64,000 bases of DNA. Source: Tessaracoccus antarcticus (lineage in GTDB: Bacteria > Actinomycetota > Actinomycetes > Propionibacteriales > Propionibacteriaceae). Positions 42,353 to 51,849 of this stretch are shown piece after piece. The stretch's first letter is position 1; each line of letters opens with the position of its first letter. The notes under the pieces were generated by a model that did not search any database, was not told where the DNA came from, and saw only the letters and a program-made list of their open reading frames with translations. Both the position numbers and the translations under genes were made by a program. Location: contig NZ_REFW01000002.1 of assembly GCF_003688855.1 (NCBI RefSeq), positions 558,001 to 622,000 on the forward strand. The letters run 5' to 3'.

Positions 42353-43251
42353 GGCACACACTGCGTGAAACGTGGTCGGGTCTGCGACGCAACCTGGCCA
42401 TGACGGTTGCCGTCGTCGTGACGATGGCGGTGTCCCTGTCGTTGTTCGGGCTCGGCCTGCTCACCTCCATGGAGGTGGACCTCGTCAAGGGACGCTGGTA
42501 CGACAAGATCGAAATCTCCGTCTTCTTGTGCATCAAGACCACCACCGGAGGGATGTGCGAGGACGGCAAGGGCGCCACCGACGCCCAGCGCGACGCCATC
42601 CAGGCGGCGCTCCAGGGCAACCCGGAGGTGGCGCAGGTGTTCTACGAGTCGAAGGAAGCCGCCTTCGAGGAATTCCAGCGGGTGTTCAAGGACTCGCCGA
42701 TCCTCGGGTCGCGCACCGCCGACGAGATGCAGGATTCCTTCCGCGTCAAGCTCATCAACCCGGAGAACTACCAAGGGGTCGTCAGCGAGGCGTCGGGGCT
42801 GCAGGGCGTTCAGAATGTTCAGGATCTTCAGTCTCTCTTCGAGCCCCTGTTCAAGTGGTTGAACGGGCTCCAGTGGGCCACCATCGGCATGAGCGTGCTC
42901 CTGCTCCTGGCCGCCGGACTGCAGATCGCCAACACCATTCGCATGGCCGCCTTCACCCGACGCCGTGAGATTGGCATCATGCGGTTGGTTGGTGCCTCGA
43001 ACCTCTACATCCTGCTGCCATTCCTCTTGGAAAGCCTTGTGGCAGGCCTTATCGGGGTCCTCGTGTCCGGGATCACCGTGGCCGCGGGTTACCTGTTCAT
43101 CATTGAACGCAACGCCAAGACCTCAATCCGGACTTTACCCTGGATTGACTGGACCCACGTGACTACTGCCATCCTTGCCATGGCCGCGGTGGGGATCGCT
43201 CTGGCGATCATCCCAACGCTGCTGGCAACCAGAAAGTACCTACGCATCTGA
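42349..43251 (+). CDS. ftsX: Cell-division permease-like protein FtsX
   Basis: A 300-residue membrane protein with four membrane segments: one near residues 18-40, then an extracellular domain of about 125 residues, then three at the C-terminus ([51 protein letters not shown]). [14 protein letters not shown] is the cytoplasmic loop typical of FtsX. The extracellular domain probably activates the hydrolase encoded next. Start overlaps ftsE (ATGA). Confidence 0.96.
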   Translation: MRHTLRETWSGLRRNLAMTVAVVVTMAVSLSLFGLGLLTSMEVDLVKGRWYDKIEISVFLCIKTTTGGMCEDGKGATDAQRDAIQAALQGNPEVAQVFYESKEAAFEEFQRVFKDSPILGSRTADEMQDSFRVKLINPENYQGVVSEASGLQGVQNVQDLQSLFEPLFKWLNGLQWATIGMSVLLLLAAGLQIANTIRMAAFTRRREIGIMRLVGASNLYILLPFLLESLVAGLIGVLVSGITVAAGYLFIIERNAKTSIRTLPWIDWTHVTTAILAMAAVGIALAIIPTLLATRKYLRI

Positions 43252-43275
43252 GAATTGGTGCCCAAGGAGATTCAG

Positions 43276-44676
43276 GTGAATCGGGAACTTCCCCCTCTAC
43301 CCGAGAGCAGGCGCATGACACGGTTACTGCGAGGCATTGCCGCCTCTGCGGTCGGTGTCGCCATTCTGCTCACGACAGCTGCGCCGGTGCAGGCTGACGA
43401 ACTGGACGACCGACGCTCAGAGTTGACGTCCAGGATCGCCGACCAGGCGCAGGCCGTGGACCACGCCTCGGGTGAACTGACGGCCGCGAACGCCGCACTG
43501 GAGTCCGCGCGGACCGAGCTCAGCACGGCAGAGACCAAGCTGGCGGCTGCAGAGGCATTGCTGCGCGACGCCAAGGACCTGGATGCGAAGCGGGCAGCGG
43601 AGCTGAAGTCTGCCGAGCACAAGCTGAAGCAGGCGGAGGCAGAAGTGGCGGCCGCGAAGGCGGCACTGGATGACGCCGAGGCCCGCACGGCCGAGGAAAT
43701 CGTCGTCATCACCCAGCAGCACGGACCGCTCATCAACCTGGCTCTGCTCGTGACCGACGTGACGGCCGCCGAGCTCAACCAGCGTGCCCAGCTGTCCACC
43801 ACCCTTTTCGACTCCAGCGCACGGCAACTCGACGAACTTGAGGCGCGACGCATCGCCCTCGACGCCGCCCAGTTGCGGGCGGACGAGGCGCAGGCCGTCG
43901 CGGCCGAGGCGCGCCAGGCCGCGGCCGACCAGCTCGCCGACGCCAAGGAGAAGCAGGCGCGAGCCGACGCCCTCCGCGATGAGGTGGCCGCCAAGGTTGC
44001 CGCTCGTGACAACGCTGCTGACGAGGCCACCCGCCAGCTCGACCTCGAGCAGACCCGCCAGGAGAACCTCGAAGCAGAGTCCGCCGACGTGGACAAGCGC
44101 ATCGCCGCACGCGTCGCCGCGCAGAAGGCAGCCGAGGAGGCGGCCCGCAAGAAGGCCGCCGCAGACGCCGCGAGTGCACGTGCCGCTGCTGCAGCGTCGA
44201 AGGCCAGAAAGACGTCGGTAGCGGCGCCCGCTCCCAGGCCACAGTCGGTCCAGGGGCCGGCGGCTCCCGCCACCTCGTCGGGGTTCCAGCGACCCGTCAG
44301 TGGGCGACTCAGCTCCCCGTACGGCATGCGCCTGCACCCTGTCCTGGGTATCCGCAAGCTCCATGACGGCACCGACTTCGCCGCGTCCTGCGGTACCCCC
44401 ATCAAGGCCGCCGCCTCCGGCACGGTCGCGGAACGCTACTTCAACACCGGATACGGCAACCGCCTCATGATCGACCACGGCAAGGTGGGCGGCACGTACG
44501 TCACCACCGGCTACAACCACGCCACCCGCTACGTGGTGTCCGTGGGCCAGTACGTGTCCAAGGGGCAGGTCATCGGCTACGTGGGCACCACGGGCTACTC
44601 CACCGGATGCCACCTCCACCTGATGGTGTGGGAGAACGGCAGCATGGTCAACCCCATGTCCAAGTGGTTCCGCTGA
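43276..44676 (+). CDS. Secreted coiled-coil M23 peptidoglycan endopeptidase (FtsEX effector)
   Basis: A 466-residue exported protein from GTG 43276, chosen because AAGGAG sits 6 nt before it. Signal peptide ends PVQA-DE (about residue 38). Residues 40-300 are an Ala/Glu/Lys-rich coiled coil as in EnvC, PcsB and RipC. The C-terminal LytM/M23 domain has its zinc ligands intact: KLHDGTDF (H-x3-D) and CHLHLMV (H-x-H), plus GYNHATRY. It therefore looks catalytically active. Gene order ftsE-ftsX-hydrolase-smpB implies activation by FtsX at the septum. Mycobacteria have an NlpC/P60 enzyme (RipC) as the FtsX partner instead. Confidence 0.92.
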   Translation: MNRELPPLPESRRMTRLLRGIAASAVGVAILLTTAAPVQADELDDRRSELTSRIADQAQAVDHASGELTAANAALESARTELSTAETKLAAAEALLRDAKDLDAKRAAELKSAEHKLKQAEAEVAAAKAALDDAEARTAEEIVVITQQHGPLINLALLVTDVTAAELNQRAQLSTTLFDSSARQLDELEARRIALDAAQLRADEAQAVAAEARQAAADQLADAKEKQARADALRDEVAAKVAARDNAADEATRQLDLEQTRQENLEAESADVDKRIAARVAAQKAAEEAARKKAAADAASARAAAAASKARKTSVAAPAPRPQSVQGPAAPATSSGFQRPVSGRLSSPYGMRLHPVLGIRKLHDGTDFAASCGTPIKAAASGTVAERYFNTGYGNRLMIDHGKVGGTYVTTGYNHATRYVVSVGQYVSKGQVIGYVGTTGYSTGCHLHLMVWENGSMVNPMSKWFR

Positions 44677-44700
44677 CGCCAGGCATGGCATCATGGGCGA

Positions 44701-45177
44701 ATGCCCAGGGAAACCGGACGCAAACTCGTCGCACAGAACCGGAAGGCCCGCCACGACTTCCACATCGGTGATGTGTACGAGGCGGGTCTGGTCCTGACCG
44801 GCACGGAAGTCAAGAGTCTCCGTGCGGGTCGCGCCACCCTGTCGGAGGCCTTCGCCACCGTCGACGACGGCGAAGTCTGGCTCCGCAACGTCAACATCCC
44901 CGAGTACGCGTTCGGCACGTGGCGCAACCACGCTGCCAAGCGCACCCGCAAATTGCTGCTCAACCGGCGTGAGATCGCCAACATCGAGAAAGAAATGTCC
45001 GGGTCGAACCGCACGCTGGTTCCGCTGTCGCTGTACTTCTCCGACGGCTACGCCAAGGTGGAGATTGCGGTCGCCACGGGCAAGAAGGACTGGGACAAGC
45101 GCCAGAGCATCGCCGAGCGCGACGCCAACCGCGAGGCGCAGCGCGCCCTGGCCACCCGCAACAAGTACCGGCGCTGA
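44701..45177 (+). CDS. smpB: SsrA-binding protein SmpB
   Basis: A 158-residue RNA-binding protein that delivers tmRNA to stalled ribosomes. Family text: [37 protein letters not shown]-type start, [23 protein letters not shown] and the basic tail [29 protein letters not shown] 6 nt before the ATG and the lack of a good ribosome site suggest a short or absent leader. The tmRNA gene lies 870 nt downstream. Confidence 0.97.
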   Translation: MPRETGRKLVAQNRKARHDFHIGDVYEAGLVLTGTEVKSLRAGRATLSEAFATVDDGEVWLRNVNIPEYAFGTWRNHAAKRTRKLLLNRREIANIEKEMSGSNRTLVPLSLYFSDGYAKVEIAVATGKKDWDKRQSIAERDANREAQRALATRNKYRR

Positions 45178-45372
45178 GGTCGTTCAACCGCCTGCGGGTG
45201 GACACAATGTCACCGCAGCACCGTCTCCGACCGCTCTGTTCATGGTGGGCACGCCACGGTGCTCAGCAGCCCCACGCGAGGGCATCCCGATGCCGTGGCA
45301 CCACAGTCCCGGTGGGGGCAAGGGTCAGATCAGGGCAATCCCCAATGGTGTGGGTTGCGCACTCCGGGCAAA

Positions 45373-45996
45373 ATGGAGGACATGAGCTTCTCTGACCCCG
45401 CCTTCCCCGATCCCACACTGGGCAACCAGGTCACCGACGTCCAGCGCGACCGTGCCGTGGAGTACTTGTCCAACGCGTACGCCAGCGGCGCCATCGACGC
45501 CGACACCTTCGAGGACCGGATGGCAACCGCCCTGACGTCCTCCACCCGCGCCGAGCTCAACTCCTCGCTGCGAGGCATCGCGCGTGTCGCCACCCCGGCC
45601 GGTCAGTTCGCCGCACCCGTGGTGCGTCCGCAGGTGGTGAACAACGTCGAGAACATCGGCGCCGGTTTCACACACCTGAGCGGGTTCATCTTCCCCTTCT
45701 TCCTTGGCCCGGTCATCGTGAAGGCCGTCGCCCGGCCCGGTTCCCGCCTCTGGCTGGAGGCAGGGCGTGCACTCAGCTTCCAGTTGACCGCCATCACCAC
45801 GGCCCTGGTTCTGGGCACTGTTGTCGCCGTCCTCAACATCGGGGGGCCCCTGTTGTTCCTCGGCGTCATCGGATGGCTGATCACCACAACCCTGCTGGCG
45901 GTTCGTGCGTTCCAGGGCCTCAACAGCACCGCCGCCATCGAGAAGTTGCTCCCGTTCAAGCCGCCGCGTGAGGATCGCCAGATCGGTCGCCGATAG
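45373..45996 (+). CDS. DUF1707/DUF4870-like membrane protein
   Basis: A 207-residue protein. An N-terminal DUF1707-like segment (VTDVQRDRAVEYLSNAYASGAIDADTFEDRM) is followed by a linker and a DUF4870-like membrane part with about three segments (LSGFIFPFFLGPVIVKAV, QLTAITTALVLGTVVAVLNI, LLFLGVIGWLITTTLLAV). Start ATG 45373 or ATG 45382 cannot be separated: GGAGG lies only 2 nt before the second. The role is unknown. The gene sits between smpB and the tmRNA gene. Confidence 0.8.
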   Translation: MEDMSFSDPAFPDPTLGNQVTDVQRDRAVEYLSNAYASGAIDADTFEDRMATALTSSTRAELNSSLRGIARVATPAGQFAAPVVRPQVVNNVENIGAGFTHLSGFIFPFFLGPVIVKAVARPGSRLWLEAGRALSFQLTAITTALVLGTVVAVLNIGGPLLFLGVIGWLITTTLLAVRAFQGLNSTAAIEKLLPFKPPREDRQIGRR

Positions 45997-46047
45997 GTCT
46001 CGGCGAAGCCCGGGGGGCTGGTAGTGTGGAGGATGTACAACTCAACA

Positions 46048-46413
46048 GGGGGTGACTGGTTTCGACTTGGGACGGTAGTCCCAGGTGAAGCGGGCCGAGG
46101 ATCCATGCTTATCTCGTAAACGATGTATGGAAACCAATAAGTGCCGACAACAATCGCACTAACTTCGCTCTCGCTGCCTGATCAGTGATCGAAGGGTCAG
46201 CTTGAACGTGCCTTCCGTTCAATACCTGGCCTAATCTAGAAGGCTTTGCTGCACGATCTGTGTTCCAGGGATCGTGCGGGACTTAACTGGGGCTGGGCTC
46301 GTCTGCGACATGCCGACGTGAGTGCAGGAGCCAAGTAGAACGCCTAGTCGGCTGCGCCCGGAGAAGACCTGGTTCGCCTCTCGAGGACGCGGGTTCAATT
46401 CCCGCCACCTCCA
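46048..46413 (+). ncRNA. ssrA: tmRNA (ssrA)
   Basis: The 5' end GGGGGTGACTGGTTTCGAC and 3' end GGTTCAATTCCCGCCACCTCC form the tRNA-like acceptor (GGGGGTG pairs with CACCTCC, one wobble) and T arm. The tag reading frame at 46143-46181 encodes ADNNRTNFALAA then stop, the usual degradation tag ending in LAA-type residues. TACAAC at 46036-46041, 6 nt before the 5' end, is a possible -10. The CCA tail is not encoded (ACCC follows the discriminator), so it must be added. It acts with SmpB to rescue stalled ribosomes. Confidence 0.96.
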
Positions 46414-46443
46414 CCCCTGATGATGATGTCGCGTGCGGCGTCA

Positions 46444-46478
46444 CACAACAGCCGGTCCCTTCGGGGCCGGCTGTTGTG
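46444..46478 (+). terminator. tmRNA terminator hairpin
   Basis: A strong stem of 15-16 bp with one mismatch and a TTCG tetraloop (loop 46460-46463), 30 nt after the tmRNA 3' end. Confidence 0.85.
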
Positions 46479-46518
46479 GTTTCCCGGCAGTGGTGGGCGG
46501 TCATGCCAGAATGGGGAC

Positions 46519-47082
46519 ATGCAACAGGGTCAGGCACCGGAGGCGGGACAGGTTCTCGTGGCGACTGAGCCGGGACGCGGCGGATACTTTGACCGGAGCG
46601 TGGTGCTCCTGCTGGACCACAACGACAACGGCTCGCTCGGCGTCTGTCTGCAACGCGTCAGTGAACTGGGCATGGTGGACGTCCTCGAGCACTTCAGCGA
46701 CCTGCTCACCCCACCGAAAGTCCTGTTTGAAGGCGGGCCCGTGTCGCAGCAGGCAGCCGTATGCCTCGCGCAGGTGGCCAATCCGTTCGAGGAACCACCC
46801 GGCTGGAAACGACTCTTCGACGATGTGGGCATCCTTGATCTCGAAACCCCCGTGGAACTGGTTGCTGGCGGGTTCACCCACATGCGGATCTTCGTCGGTC
46901 TTGCGGGATGGGACGCAGGGCAGTTGGAGGGGGAACTCATCCGTGGCTCCTGGTTTCGCGCGGCCGCCCGCGCCGAAGAGGTGTTCGGCACCCCCGCCGA
47001 CCTGTGGCGCCGCACCCTGCGTCGCCTCGGTGGTGCTCCGGGTCGCTGGTCGACATGGACGGAAACCCCTGAGCTCAACTGA
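46519..47082 (+). CDS. YqgE/AlgH-family protein
   Basis: A 187-residue cytoplasmic protein of the DUF179 family: GQVLVATEPGRGGYFDRSVVLLLDHNDNGSLGV at the start, KVLFEGGPVSQQAAVCL, then RIFVGLAGWDAGQLEGELIRGSWF. Family members (Pseudomonas AlgH) have uncertain biochemical roles. CAGAAT 6 nt before the ATG suggests a leaderless mRNA. Its stop overlaps the end of the convergent chimeric ABC reading frame by 8 nt. Confidence 0.92.
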   Translation: MQQGQAPEAGQVLVATEPGRGGYFDRSVVLLLDHNDNGSLGVCLQRVSELGMVDVLEHFSDLLTPPKVLFEGGPVSQQAAVCLAQVANPFEEPPGWKRLFDDVGILDLETPVELVAGGFTHMRIFVGLAGWDAGQLEGELIRGSWFRAAARAEEVFGTPADLWRRTLRRLGGAPGRWSTWTETPELN

Positions 47083-47776
47083 GGGCTTCCACCACCCGGC
47101 CGTCGCGTAGCTCAACCACCCGGTCCGCGCGTGCCACCATTGCGGGGTCATGGGTGGCCACCACGGCAGTCAGGCCCCGTTCACGGGTCAGTTCGAGCAC
47201 CAGGTCCAGAATCGGTCCGGCCGTATCCGAGTCGAGTTGGCCGGTGGGTTCGTCCGCGATGAGGATGGCGGGTTCGGCCACGAGCGCACGTGACCGATCT
47301 CCCTGCGTCTGAGTCCCGGCGCCGGCCTCGGCAGCCGTGCGGACCTCCAGTGCACCGTCGAGGCTGCCCTGTGCAGCCCAGTGGCCCTCCACGAGGCGGA
47401 ACAGCGGCGGTGCCTCCCCGGTCGTGAGCCACTCGCCGCCGATTGCCACCACACGGGGTGCCAGTGCAGTGCCGTCGAGGATCGCGTTCCGGGGCTCGGA
47501 CACGATGCTGGAGATGATGTCGACGCGGGCCGGGGCAAAGCCTTCGAGCAGTGCCGCGCGCGCACTGCGGTCCTGTCGAGAGGCATCGTCCCCCAGCCCT
47601 ATCGACACCACCACCGCCGAACGGGTGGAGCCGGCCAGTGCCGATCGTGCAGCAGATGTGGCCGCTGCTGACGAGTACCCGAGGGCACCGGCGATGATGG
47701 CGGACGTGGTGATGACCACCAACAGCGATCGTGATGCGGTGGCGCGGCACACCTGCCAGGACCACCACGTTGTCAT
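47075..47776 (-). pseudogene. In-frame chimera: ABC permease N-terminus fused to ABC ATPase C-terminus (probable deletion remnant)
   Basis: A 233-codon reading frame from ATG 47774-47776. Residues 1-150 resemble the start of an FtsX/MacB-type ABC permease: one membrane segment (ASRSLLVVITTSAIIAGALGY) and part of the extracellular core. After GAGTQTQGDRS it becomes the tail of a LolD/MacB-type ATPase: [22 protein letters not shown] (Walker B), VVATHDPAMVARADRVVELRDGRVV. Walker A, Q-loop and LSGGQ signature are missing, as are the other permease segments. The simplest reading is an internal deletion joining two adjacent genes in frame. It still has a -10-like TAGTAT 8 nt before the ATG, so it may be transcribed. 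No transport function is expected. Confidence 0.75.
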
Positions 47777-47784
47777 GGGCAGCA

Positions 47785-47794
47785 ATACTAGGCT
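47785..47794. promoter_or_regulatory. Overlapping divergent -10 boxes (chimeric ABC gene / mtrA)
   Basis: On the minus strand TAGTAT (47785-47790), 8 nt before the ATG of the chimeric ABC frame. On the plus strand TAGGCT (47789-47794), 66 nt before the mtrA start, a candidate mtrAB promoter. The two hexamers share two bases; no strong -35 is visible. Confidence 0.4.
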
Positions 47795-47860
47795 GGAGCT
47801 GCCTGAACGTCTCGAGGCCGTGGCGCTACCATTGGCCCGACCGCCAGCGGAGGAGGATCA

Positions 47861-48568
47861 GTGACCGACACGAGGTCTCGCACGCGCATCCTGATCGTGG
47901 ACGATGATCCGGCACTCTCGGAGATGCTGCAGATCGTGCTCCGCCAGGAGGGGTTCGACACGGTGCTCTGCAGCACCGGGACCCAGGCTGTCGCCGCCAT
48001 GCGCGAGAGCCGGCCGGACTTGGTGCTGCTGGACCTGATGCTGCCCGGGCGTGACGGTGTGACGGTGTGTCGGGATATGCGTGCCGAGTCGGTCGTGCCC
48101 ATCGTGATGCTCACGGCACGGTCGGACACCTCCGACGTGGTGGCAGGTCTGGAGGCGGGCGCCGACGACTACGTGGCCAAGCCCTTCAAACCCAAGGAAC
48201 TGATCGCCCGAATCCGGACACGGCTGCGTCAGATGACGGCCGACCCGGGCAAGGACGTGCTCGGTATCGGGGACCTCATCATTTCCGTGTCGGCTCACAC
48301 GGTGAAGCGCGGCGACGTCGCCGTGCAGCTGACACCGCTCGAGTTCGACCTGTTGCTGGCCCTGGCGAAGCGTCCCACGCACGTGTTCAGCCGTGAGGCG
48401 CTGCTGGACGAGGTCTGGGGATACCGCAACGCCGCTGACACGCGGCTCGTGAACGTGCACGTCCAGCGCCTGAGGGCGAAGGTCGAACTGGATCCGGAAC
48501 ACCCCGAGATCGTCGTGACGGTCCGCGGAGTGGGGTATCGGGCCGGTGAGCCAGCTGCAGAGGGGTGA
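47861..48568 (+). CDS. mtrA: Two-component response regulator MtrA
   Basis: A 235-residue OmpR-type regulator of cell-wall and division genes in Actinobacteria. The receiver has the acidic pair VDDDP, phospho-acceptor Asp58 (LVLLDLMLPG), Thr in MLTARSD and Lys in VAKPFKPKEL. The winged-helix domain shows QLTPLEFDLLLALAKRPTHVFSREALLDEVWGY and LVNVHVQRLRAKVE. Start GTG 47861 follows a strong GGAGGAGG ribosome site. The mtrA-mtrB-lpqB order is conserved in the phylum and supports the gene name. It overlaps mtrB by 23 nt. Confidence 0.95.
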   Translation: MTDTRSRTRILIVDDDPALSEMLQIVLRQEGFDTVLCSTGTQAVAAMRESRPDLVLLDLMLPGRDGVTVCRDMRAESVVPIVMLTARSDTSDVVAGLEAGADDYVAKPFKPKELIARIRTRLRQMTADPGKDVLGIGDLIISVSAHTVKRGDVAVQLTPLEFDLLLALAKRPTHVFSREALLDEVWGYRNAADTRLVNVHVQRLRAKVELDPEHPEIVVTVRGVGYRAGEPAAEG

Positions 48569-50108
48569 CCGGCGCCCGCCCGGACTGGCCCGCCTGTGGT
48601 GGGGCTCGCTGCCCCTGCGGGTGCTGTTCACGACGATCGCCGCTTCCTTCCTCGTGCTGGTGTTGGCAGGGTTGCTGCTGATGCAACAGGCCCGCAACAG
48701 CATCGTCGAGACGAAGAGGAACGCCTCCATCACGGAGGCCAGTGGTATTCACACCTTCATGGCGAACCAGTTGCGGCTGCCGGAGTCGAGGAGCATTGCC
48801 GTCTACGAGCAGCTCAACAGCCTCGCGGAACAGGCCCAGGAACAATCCGGCCAGTACAAGGTGATCATCGAAGGCCCGGCCGGTGCCATCCTTTCCGGCG
48901 GCATCACATGGGAATCCGTCCCCGAGTCGCTCCAGAGTCGGGTCAACGGCAGCGACGACATGTTTGCCACCCCCACCGAAGTGCTCTTCGCCGACCCGAC
49001 GCTCCCCCCCGAACCGGGGTGGGCCGTTGGTACCAACCTGGTGGACAGCTCGGGTGAGCGTTTCCCCGTGTACTACATCTTTCCCATGACCAATGAGGTC
49101 GCGACGCTGAAATCGCTGCAGCGTGCCGTCATCAGCACCGGCCTTGCGCTGCTCGGGGCGTTGACCGCCATCGCGTACCTCGTGACGGTGCAGGTGGTGC
49201 GGCCCGTTCGCAAGGCCAGCCAAACCGCCCAGCGGCTGGCAGCCGGAAACCTGGAGGAACGGATGAGGGTCCGGGGGACCGACGACATCGCGTCACTGGC
49301 GGTGTCCATGAACGACATGGCGGAGGACCTCGCCGAGCGGATCCGCGAACTTGAGTCGCTGTCACTGGTGCAGCGCAGGTTCGTCGGCGACGTGTCGCAC
49401 GAGTTGCGCACGCCCATGACCACCATCCGGATGGGCGCCGACGTCCTGTACGAGGCTCGTGACGAGTTCGAGCCGCAGTCGCGGCGCACGGTGGAGCTCA
49501 TGTCCACACAGATCGACAGGTTCGACTCGCTGCTCGCCGACCTGCTCGAAATCTCCCGTTTCGATGCCGGCGCTGCGGTTCTGAGCCTCGACGAAGTGGA
49601 CCTGGTGTCGCTCGTGGAGTCGGAGGTGGAGGCGCAGCACTCCTTCGCCCAGAAGCAGGGCATCGAACTCAGGATCCACCACGACGGTCCCGCCACCGCC
49701 CAGATGGACTCCCGGCGGATCCGTCGAATCCTGCGCAACCTGCTGACCAACGCCATCGAGCACGGCGAGGGCAGGCCCATTGAAGTCACGGTGGCATCCG
49801 ATGCGCACGCCGTCGCTGTTGCCGTACGCGACCGTGGGGTCGGGTTCCAGGCCAGCGAGTCCGGTCTGGTGTTCGGACGCTTCTGGCGCGCCGACCCGTC
49901 ACGGAACCGTGTCGTGGGCGGCACCGGGCTCGGACTGGCCATCGCGCTGGAGGACGCGCGCCTCCACAAGGGGTGGCTGACCGCATGGGGGAGGCCCGGC
50001 CGCGGTGCGCAGTTCCGCCTCACGATCCCGCGAGATCCCGGGCACCCGCTCATCAGCTCCCCGCTTCCGGTGATCCCCACCGACGTCGAGTCCAGGAGGC
50101 GGACGTGA
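48546..50108 (+). CDS. mtrB: Two-component sensor histidine kinase MtrB
   Basis: A 520-residue membrane kinase partnering MtrA. Membrane segments at about residues 26-47 (LFTTIAASFLVLVLAGLLLM) and 195-216 flank an extracellular sensor of about 145 residues. HAMP, then the H-box RRFVGDVSHELRTPMTTIRM, N-box RILRNLLTNAIEHGEG and ATP-binding glycines RDRGVGF and GGTGLGLAIALEDA follow. Start GTG 48546 lies inside the end of mtrA; the stop overlaps lpqB (GTGA, 4 nt). Confidence 0.95.
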   Translation: MSQLQRGDRRPPGLARLWWGSLPLRVLFTTIAASFLVLVLAGLLLMQQARNSIVETKRNASITEASGIHTFMANQLRLPESRSIAVYEQLNSLAEQAQEQSGQYKVIIEGPAGAILSGGITWESVPESLQSRVNGSDDMFATPTEVLFADPTLPPEPGWAVGTNLVDSSGERFPVYYIFPMTNEVATLKSLQRAVISTGLALLGALTAIAYLVTVQVVRPVRKASQTAQRLAAGNLEERMRVRGTDDIASLAVSMNDMAEDLAERIRELESLSLVQRRFVGDVSHELRTPMTTIRMGADVLYEARDEFEPQSRRTVELMSTQIDRFDSLLADLLEISRFDAGAAVLSLDEVDLVSLVESEVEAQHSFAQKQGIELRIHHDGPATAQMDSRRIRRILRNLLTNAIEHGEGRPIEVTVASDAHAVAVAVRDRGVGFQASESGLVFGRFWRADPSRNRVVGGTGLGLAIALEDARLHKGWLTAWGRPGRGAQFRLTIPRDPGHPLISSPLPVIPTDVESRRRT

Positions 50109-51799
50109 TCAAGAGGCTCGCCTGCGCACTGCTGGCCCTTCTCCTGGTCGGGTGCACCGACATCCAGACCACCGGGCCGGTCCAGGAGGTTCCCATGGGG
50201 TCCGAGCCCCGCGGGGTCCAGATCGCGCCGGAGCCTCCACAGCCCGGGGTGACCCCCGTGCGCCTCGTGGAAGGATTCGTCCAGGCCATGGCCGCCCCCG
50301 AGTCCGACTGGGCCGTGGCGCGTCAGTACCTGACCGCGTCGGCAGGCGCACTGTGGCGTCCACGGGACGGCGGGACCGTGTACAAGGGCGTGGTGACGGA
50401 GGATGAGGGGGCCGTCATGGTGAGGGGTACGAGCACCGGGGTGCTGGATGCCGCCGGAAGGTTCACTGCCACCGGTGAAGAACTGTCCCACGACTTCGGC
50501 GTCATCCTCGTGGAGGGGGAGTGGCGCATCGGGCTGCCCCCGGACGGGGTGCTGGTGTCCGACTACATCTTCGAGCGCTACTGGTCCCACATGACCGTCT
50601 ACTTCATGGCCGGCTCCGGGGACCACGTCGTGCCTGACCTGGTGCACGTTCCCGACACCCTTCTCACTCCCAGTCGCGTGGTGGAGGCGCAGATAGCCGG
50701 GCCCAGCCCAGGCATCGCCGCCGCCGTGCGCAACGCCGTCGGACCCCGTGTGCGGCTCGCCCCCGAGGGCGCCAGCGTGGACGCAGAAGGGACCGCTGCT
50801 GTGGCGCTCACGGGACTCGGTCGTGACATGCCAAATGACCGCCGCCGCCTGCTCGGCGCGCAACTGCTCTGGTCCCTGACAGCGATCCCCAGGGTGACCG
50901 GCCTGCGGATCACCTCCGACGGCGAACCGTTCCAGCTTCCGGAACAGAACTCCGATGGGGTGCTCCAACTCTCCCAGCAGCAGGGGTTCCAGTTGCTCTC
51001 ACGGGCCTCCACGGCCGACTTGTTCGGCGTCCGCGACGGCGTGGGCGGCCGGATCGGTTCCACACAGGCGTTCCTGCCCATGAACTCCGCTGATGAGCGC
51101 GTGGCGGAAGTGGCGGTGTCCATCGACGGGACCCTCGTGGGGTTCATCGACGAGACCCGCACCTCCGTCCTCGTGGGCCCGCTCGGGGGTGCGCTCGTGA
51201 GGGCTGCCCCCACGGGGCTGACAGGACTGCGTGCTGCGCAGTTCGCGCTCGGCTACCTGTGGGCCGTGGGGACCGACGCGCAGGGTGTCATCCGCCTCCT
51301 GCGCGTGGATGCGCAGGGGATGATCACGGAAATCGACACCACCCCCCTCCCCGGGGCCGTCGTCGACTTCTCCATCACCCAGGCGGGTGTCCGGGTCGCA
51401 GCCGTCGTCGAACGCTCCGGGCTCCGTCAGATCGTGCTCGCGAGCGTCGTCGGTGGCGACAAACCCCGTCTGGAGCCGGCACTTTCCCTGCCCCTGCTGG
51501 TTGCCACCGATACCCGTCTCACAGGGTTCAGGGGCCTCGACTGGAGCGGGGAAACCGAGTTCGTGGTGATCGCTGACTCTGGCGAGAACCGCACGGTATT
51601 CAGGGCGCGCATGGACGGATCCCTCGTGGAGGACCTCGGCCCCTTCTCTGAGGAGCCCGTGCAGATCTCTGCCCTGCCACGGCCGAGCGGGGACGCGGTG
51701 GTGGTGCGCTCCAAGGACGACACGGTGTGGCGCCGCGACACCAACACCCGTTGGTCGCGGCTGGACGGGGCACTGCAGGACATCAGCTATCCCGGCTGA
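50105..51799 (+). CDS. lpqB: Lipoprotein LpqB (MtrB-associated)
   Basis: A 564-residue lipoprotein with a short signal and lipobox LLLVGC (MIKRLACALLALLLVGCTD). The N-half contains a GerMN-type domain around FMAGSGDHVVPDLVHVPDTLLTPSRVVEAQIAGP; the C-half is a beta-propeller-like LpqB domain (AFLPMNSADERVAEVAVS, GLDWSGETEFVVIADS). It works with MtrB at the outer face of the membrane (known for mycobacteria). GTG 50105 is preceded by AGGAGG and overlaps the mtrB stop, so translation is coupled. Confidence 0.94.
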   Translation: MIKRLACALLALLLVGCTDIQTTGPVQEVPMGSEPRGVQIAPEPPQPGVTPVRLVEGFVQAMAAPESDWAVARQYLTASAGALWRPRDGGTVYKGVVTEDEGAVMVRGTSTGVLDAAGRFTATGEELSHDFGVILVEGEWRIGLPPDGVLVSDYIFERYWSHMTVYFMAGSGDHVVPDLVHVPDTLLTPSRVVEAQIAGPSPGIAAAVRNAVGPRVRLAPEGASVDAEGTAAVALTGLGRDMPNDRRRLLGAQLLWSLTAIPRVTGLRITSDGEPFQLPEQNSDGVLQLSQQQGFQLLSRASTADLFGVRDGVGGRIGSTQAFLPMNSADERVAEVAVSIDGTLVGFIDETRTSVLVGPLGGALVRAAPTGLTGLRAAQFALGYLWAVGTDAQGVIRLLRVDAQGMITEIDTTPLPGAVVDFSITQAGVRVAAVVERSGLRQIVLASVVGGDKPRLEPALSLPLLVATDTRLTGFRGLDWSGETEFVVIADSGENRTVFRARMDGSLVEDLGPFSEEPVQISALPRPSGDAVVVRSKDDTVWRRDTNTRWSRLDGALQDISYPG

Positions 51800-51849
51800 G
51801 CGCGGTCTGCCTGTGCACAGCTGCCGAGCACTGTTGGAGACTGCCCACA

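Noticed and set aside
49073-50968. A long open frame antisense to mtrB and lpqB
   Set aside because: It spans two unrelated sense genes and shows only biased composition.
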